From positions 127,522 to 191,521 of the forward strand of contig CAZMIX010000001.1 in the NCBI GenBank assembly GCA_964566545.1: DNA of 64,000 nt, written 5' to 3'. The translations under genes and the position numbers were made by a program. The notes under the pieces are model-generated. The model did no database searches, was not told where the DNA came from, and was given only the letters and a program-made list of their open reading frames with translations. Source of the DNA: JAEYFP01 sp964566545. GTDB taxonomy: Bacteria; Bacillota; Clostridia; Lachnospirales; Lachnospiraceae. Shown here piece by piece: positions 62,208-64,000 of the stretch; position 1 is the stretch's first letter; every line of letters starts with the position of its first letter.

Positions 62208-64000
62208 ATCGAGTAGGAGGGAAATTTAAATAAATTTCCCGACCTCTCACACCACCGTACGTACGGTTCCGTATACGGCGGTTCAATCAACTTAACAAGT
62301 AACACACCTTTCGGTGTAGTAATCCAACATAGAGACTAGTCCAAATCGGGTTAGTTTCTCTTTTGTAACAGCCATATTCATAGCGCCTCCTCGGCACACA
62401 CGTGCTATATGAGCTCCATAATAAGCTGTTGACCATGCAAACTTCTTACTAATCCCAAGTTTCATCAAATTCTTCGCTCTGTTTTGTGGAGTTTTCCAGT
62501 TTTTCCAAATGCACATGCGAAGCCGATAACGGATTCTTGAATCTAATTCCTTGCATAATGTTTTCATACTGCCTATCTTGAAGTAGTTTATCCACCCTCT
62601 GATGAGCTGGTTAAGTTTCTTCACTTTGTAGCTGTTGCTTACACCCCAGCTACGACATGTGAGTTCCTTCATCCTTTTCTTGAACTTCGCAACTGATTTT
62701 GCATGTGGCTTTGCCTTGTATTGGTGTGTTCTTGAATCAAAGTAAAATCCAAACCCAAGGTATTTAAGTCCGCTTGGTCTGTCTACTTTACTTTTTGTCA
62801 CGTTGACCTTGAGTCCTAGTTTCTCTTCAATAAAACGAGATATATTTCTCATTACTCGATTTGCAGACATTTCACTTCCAACCATAATGATACAGTCGTC
62901 CGCATATCGCACGAAATTGAGCCCTCGCTTTTCCATTTCTTTGTCAAGTTCATTGAGCATGATATTCGCTAATAACGGAGAAAGATTTCCTCCTTGCGGT
63001 GTTCCTATTACAGAATCTTCATACTCATCATCAATCATAATACCACTGACAAGATACTTTCTCACAATGGAGATTACATCTCCATCCTTGATTGTTCTTC
63101 CAATCAGGGTCATCAGCTTGTCATGATTTACTGTATCAAAGAACTTTTCCAAGTCAATGTCTACAATCCAATCATTGCCATCATTCATCATATCAAGTGC
63201 TGTTAGGATTGCTTGCTGTGCACACCTATTCGGTCTAAACCCATAACTGTGGTTATGGAACTGCTCCTCATAGATTGGTGTTAGTACCTGTGCAATGGCT
63301 TGTTGTACAAATCTGTCTGTTACTGTTGGTACTCCTAGGTTTCTGACACCGCCATCAGGCTTTGGTATCTCCACTCTTCGTACTGGTTGAGGTTTATACT
63401 TTCTTGTCCTCAACTGTTCCTTGATGATTTCGCCGTTCTTTACAAGATGCTCTTTAAGTTCCGTGTACTTCATACCGTCCACTCCCTCTGCACCTTTGTT
63501 TCGTACGACTTGCAGATATGCTCTGTTGAGGTTATCGTTAGATAGTATCTGCTCCATTAGACTACTTGTGTCCATGCGTTCTTTCCTTTCCGTCTCGCTT
63601 GATTTGACCACCTTTTACCCGATTGGTTACGGCAGATGTTGCCATCTCTGCAATTCGAGACATACTCAAACTTATTGATTGTTCACCCCTTCGCTCCATT
63701 TCCATTACAGAAACTTCTTCACTACTATGGGCTCGGCTGACTTCTCACAGTTCGTTGTTACTCGGCTAATGAGACCGCTGTGAGACCTCCACGCTTAAGG
63801 TGCACGCTCTTTCCCTCCATATATCCGCCGCATTTACTCTGCTTCTACAAATGTGGTAGTTATTAGACTTTGTTGCTTTTAGCCAACTTATCTCTCGAAG
63901 CCTAGCCTTATATGCGATTTCTGTCCGTCGGACCAGAGATTTGCCTACAGCTTCCTTCAGATTCCACCTCACGATGGACACCCTTGCTGTTCAGCTATAC
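62208..64000 (-). mobile_element. Group II intron, 5' end beyond the window
   Basis: Domain V is seen at about 62252-62284 (ACCGCCGTA pairing with TACGGTGGT around a capped tip) and domain VI at about 62215-62245; the 3' end is placed at the AT of CTCGAT, 62208, by the usual AY ending. Bases 63576-64000 hold domain I-type RNA (for example GGTGTCCATCGTGAGGTGG and AAGGAAGCTG on the minus strand), with no gene. The element carries its own reverse transcriptase. Its 5' end and the upstream flank are beyond the window. Confidence 0.88.
62292..63575 (-). CDS. ltrA: Group II intron reverse transcriptase/maturase
   Basis: A 427-residue intron-encoded protein needed for splicing and retrohoming. The reverse transcriptase fingers-palm has 'RRVEIPKPDGGVRNLGVPTV' (66-85), 'GTPQGGNLSPLLANIMLNEL' (191-210) and the active 'FVRYADDCII' with YADD at 224-227. 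The X/maturase region follows ('LNQLIRGWINYFKIG'). No C-terminal HNH endonuclease is present, so mobility would rely on nicked or single-stranded targets. The start at 63575 follows AAAGGAAAG. Confidence 0.95.
   Translation of the reverse strand: MDTSSLMEQILSNDNLNRAYLQVVRNKGAEGVDGMKYTELKEHLVKNGEIIKEQLRTRKYKPQPVRRVEIPKPDGGVRNLGVPTVTDRFVQQAIAQVLTPIYEEQFHNHSYGFRPNRCAQQAILTALDMMNDGNDWIVDIDLEKFFDTVNHDKLMTLIGRTIKDGDVISIVRKYLVSGIMIDDEYEDSVIGTPQGGNLSPLLANIMLNELDKEMEKRGLNFVRYADDCIIMVGSEMSANRVMRNISRFIEEKLGLKVNVTKSKVDRPSGLKYLGFGFYFDSRTHQYKAKPHAKSVAKFKKRMKELTCRSWGVSNSYKVKKLNQLIRGWINYFKIGSMKTLCKELDSRIRYRLRMCIWKNWKTPQNRAKNLMKLGISKKFAWSTAYYGAHIARVCRGGAMNMAVTKEKLTRFGLVSMLDYYTERCVTC

Noticed and set aside
63766..63981. 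A 71-codon frame upstream of the intron maturase
   Set aside because: It lies within the structured domain I region of the group II intron RNA and has no ribosome site.

Overview
The window looks like a draft-genome contig (two 100-N gaps) from a motile, Gram-positive, anaerobic member of the Bacillota, most likely Lachnospiraceae. This rests on gene content and order seen here: mbl followed by flagellar rod genes, recD2-comFC-yvyF leading into cdaA-cdaR-glmM, ftsE-ftsX-M23 peptidase-ctp, a YjfB-type motility protein, GlpA-like oxidoreductase plus a DUF1667 protein, strong GGAGG ribosome sites and TTGnnn-17-TATAAT promoters. The exact genus cannot be read from the sequence alone. No rRNA, tRNA or CRISPR array was seen.

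Layout. 1-3.9 kb: a four-gene minus-strand operon of polytopic membrane proteins (two DUF6077-like, two with extracytoplasmic tails), one ending in a degenerate metallo-beta-lactamase-like tail. 3.9-5.4 kb: nth and a small unknown gene. 5.4-12.1 kb: surface-polysaccharide functions (fcl, gmd, rmlD, a GT-C-like membrane protein) with an AraC regulator, a YuiD/PAP2-like phosphatase and two clusters of structured intergenic repeats. 12.1-15.8 kb: a MerR regulator, a textbook MerR-type 19-bp-spacer promoter in front of trmO, leuA with a long structured leader, and HPr. 15.9-24.3 kb: one probable operon recD2-comFC-yvyF-two unknown membrane proteins-cdaA-cdaR-glmM, linking DNA repair, competence-type, flagellar, c-di-AMP and cell-wall precursor functions. 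24.4-27.7 kb: mbl-flgF-flgG-flgJ-like. 27.9-36.7 kb: uvrB and uvrA separated by a three-gene polysaccharide glycosyl/O-acyl-transfer cassette (GT2, MBOAT, DHHW). 36.7-38.0 kb: a decayed AlbA_2-type gene. 38.2-45.2 kb: division/cell-envelope genes (ctp, M23 peptidase, ftsX, ftsE), a PucR-type regulator, a YitT protein and a WecG/TagA-like protein lacking its expected catalytic residues.

45.3-51.4 kb: GT39 and yjfB, a SpoIIM-like membrane protein, a CPBP protease, a small unknown protein, ridA, cvfB (cut by a gap) and an acyl-ACP thioesterase. 51.6-56.4 kb: a glycerol catabolic operon (glpK, GlpA-like and NAD/FAD oxidoreductases, DUF1667). 56.4-60.0 kb: a heterodimeric ABC exporter behind a perfect inverted-repeat operator. 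60.0-62.1 kb: an operon of a PfkB-type kinase and a class II aldolase, whose promoter lies just downstream of a group II intron (62.2 kb to beyond the window end) with its own maturase.

The points most worth a second look are the MerR-type promoter controlling a tRNA-modification gene, the tandem intergenic repeats with a compensatory base change, the unknown membrane pair in the c-di-AMP locus, the polysaccharide cassette inside uvrB-uvrA, the residue-stripped TagA-like and MBL-like domains, and an assembly gap flanked by identical 55-bp ends that is probably not a real gap.
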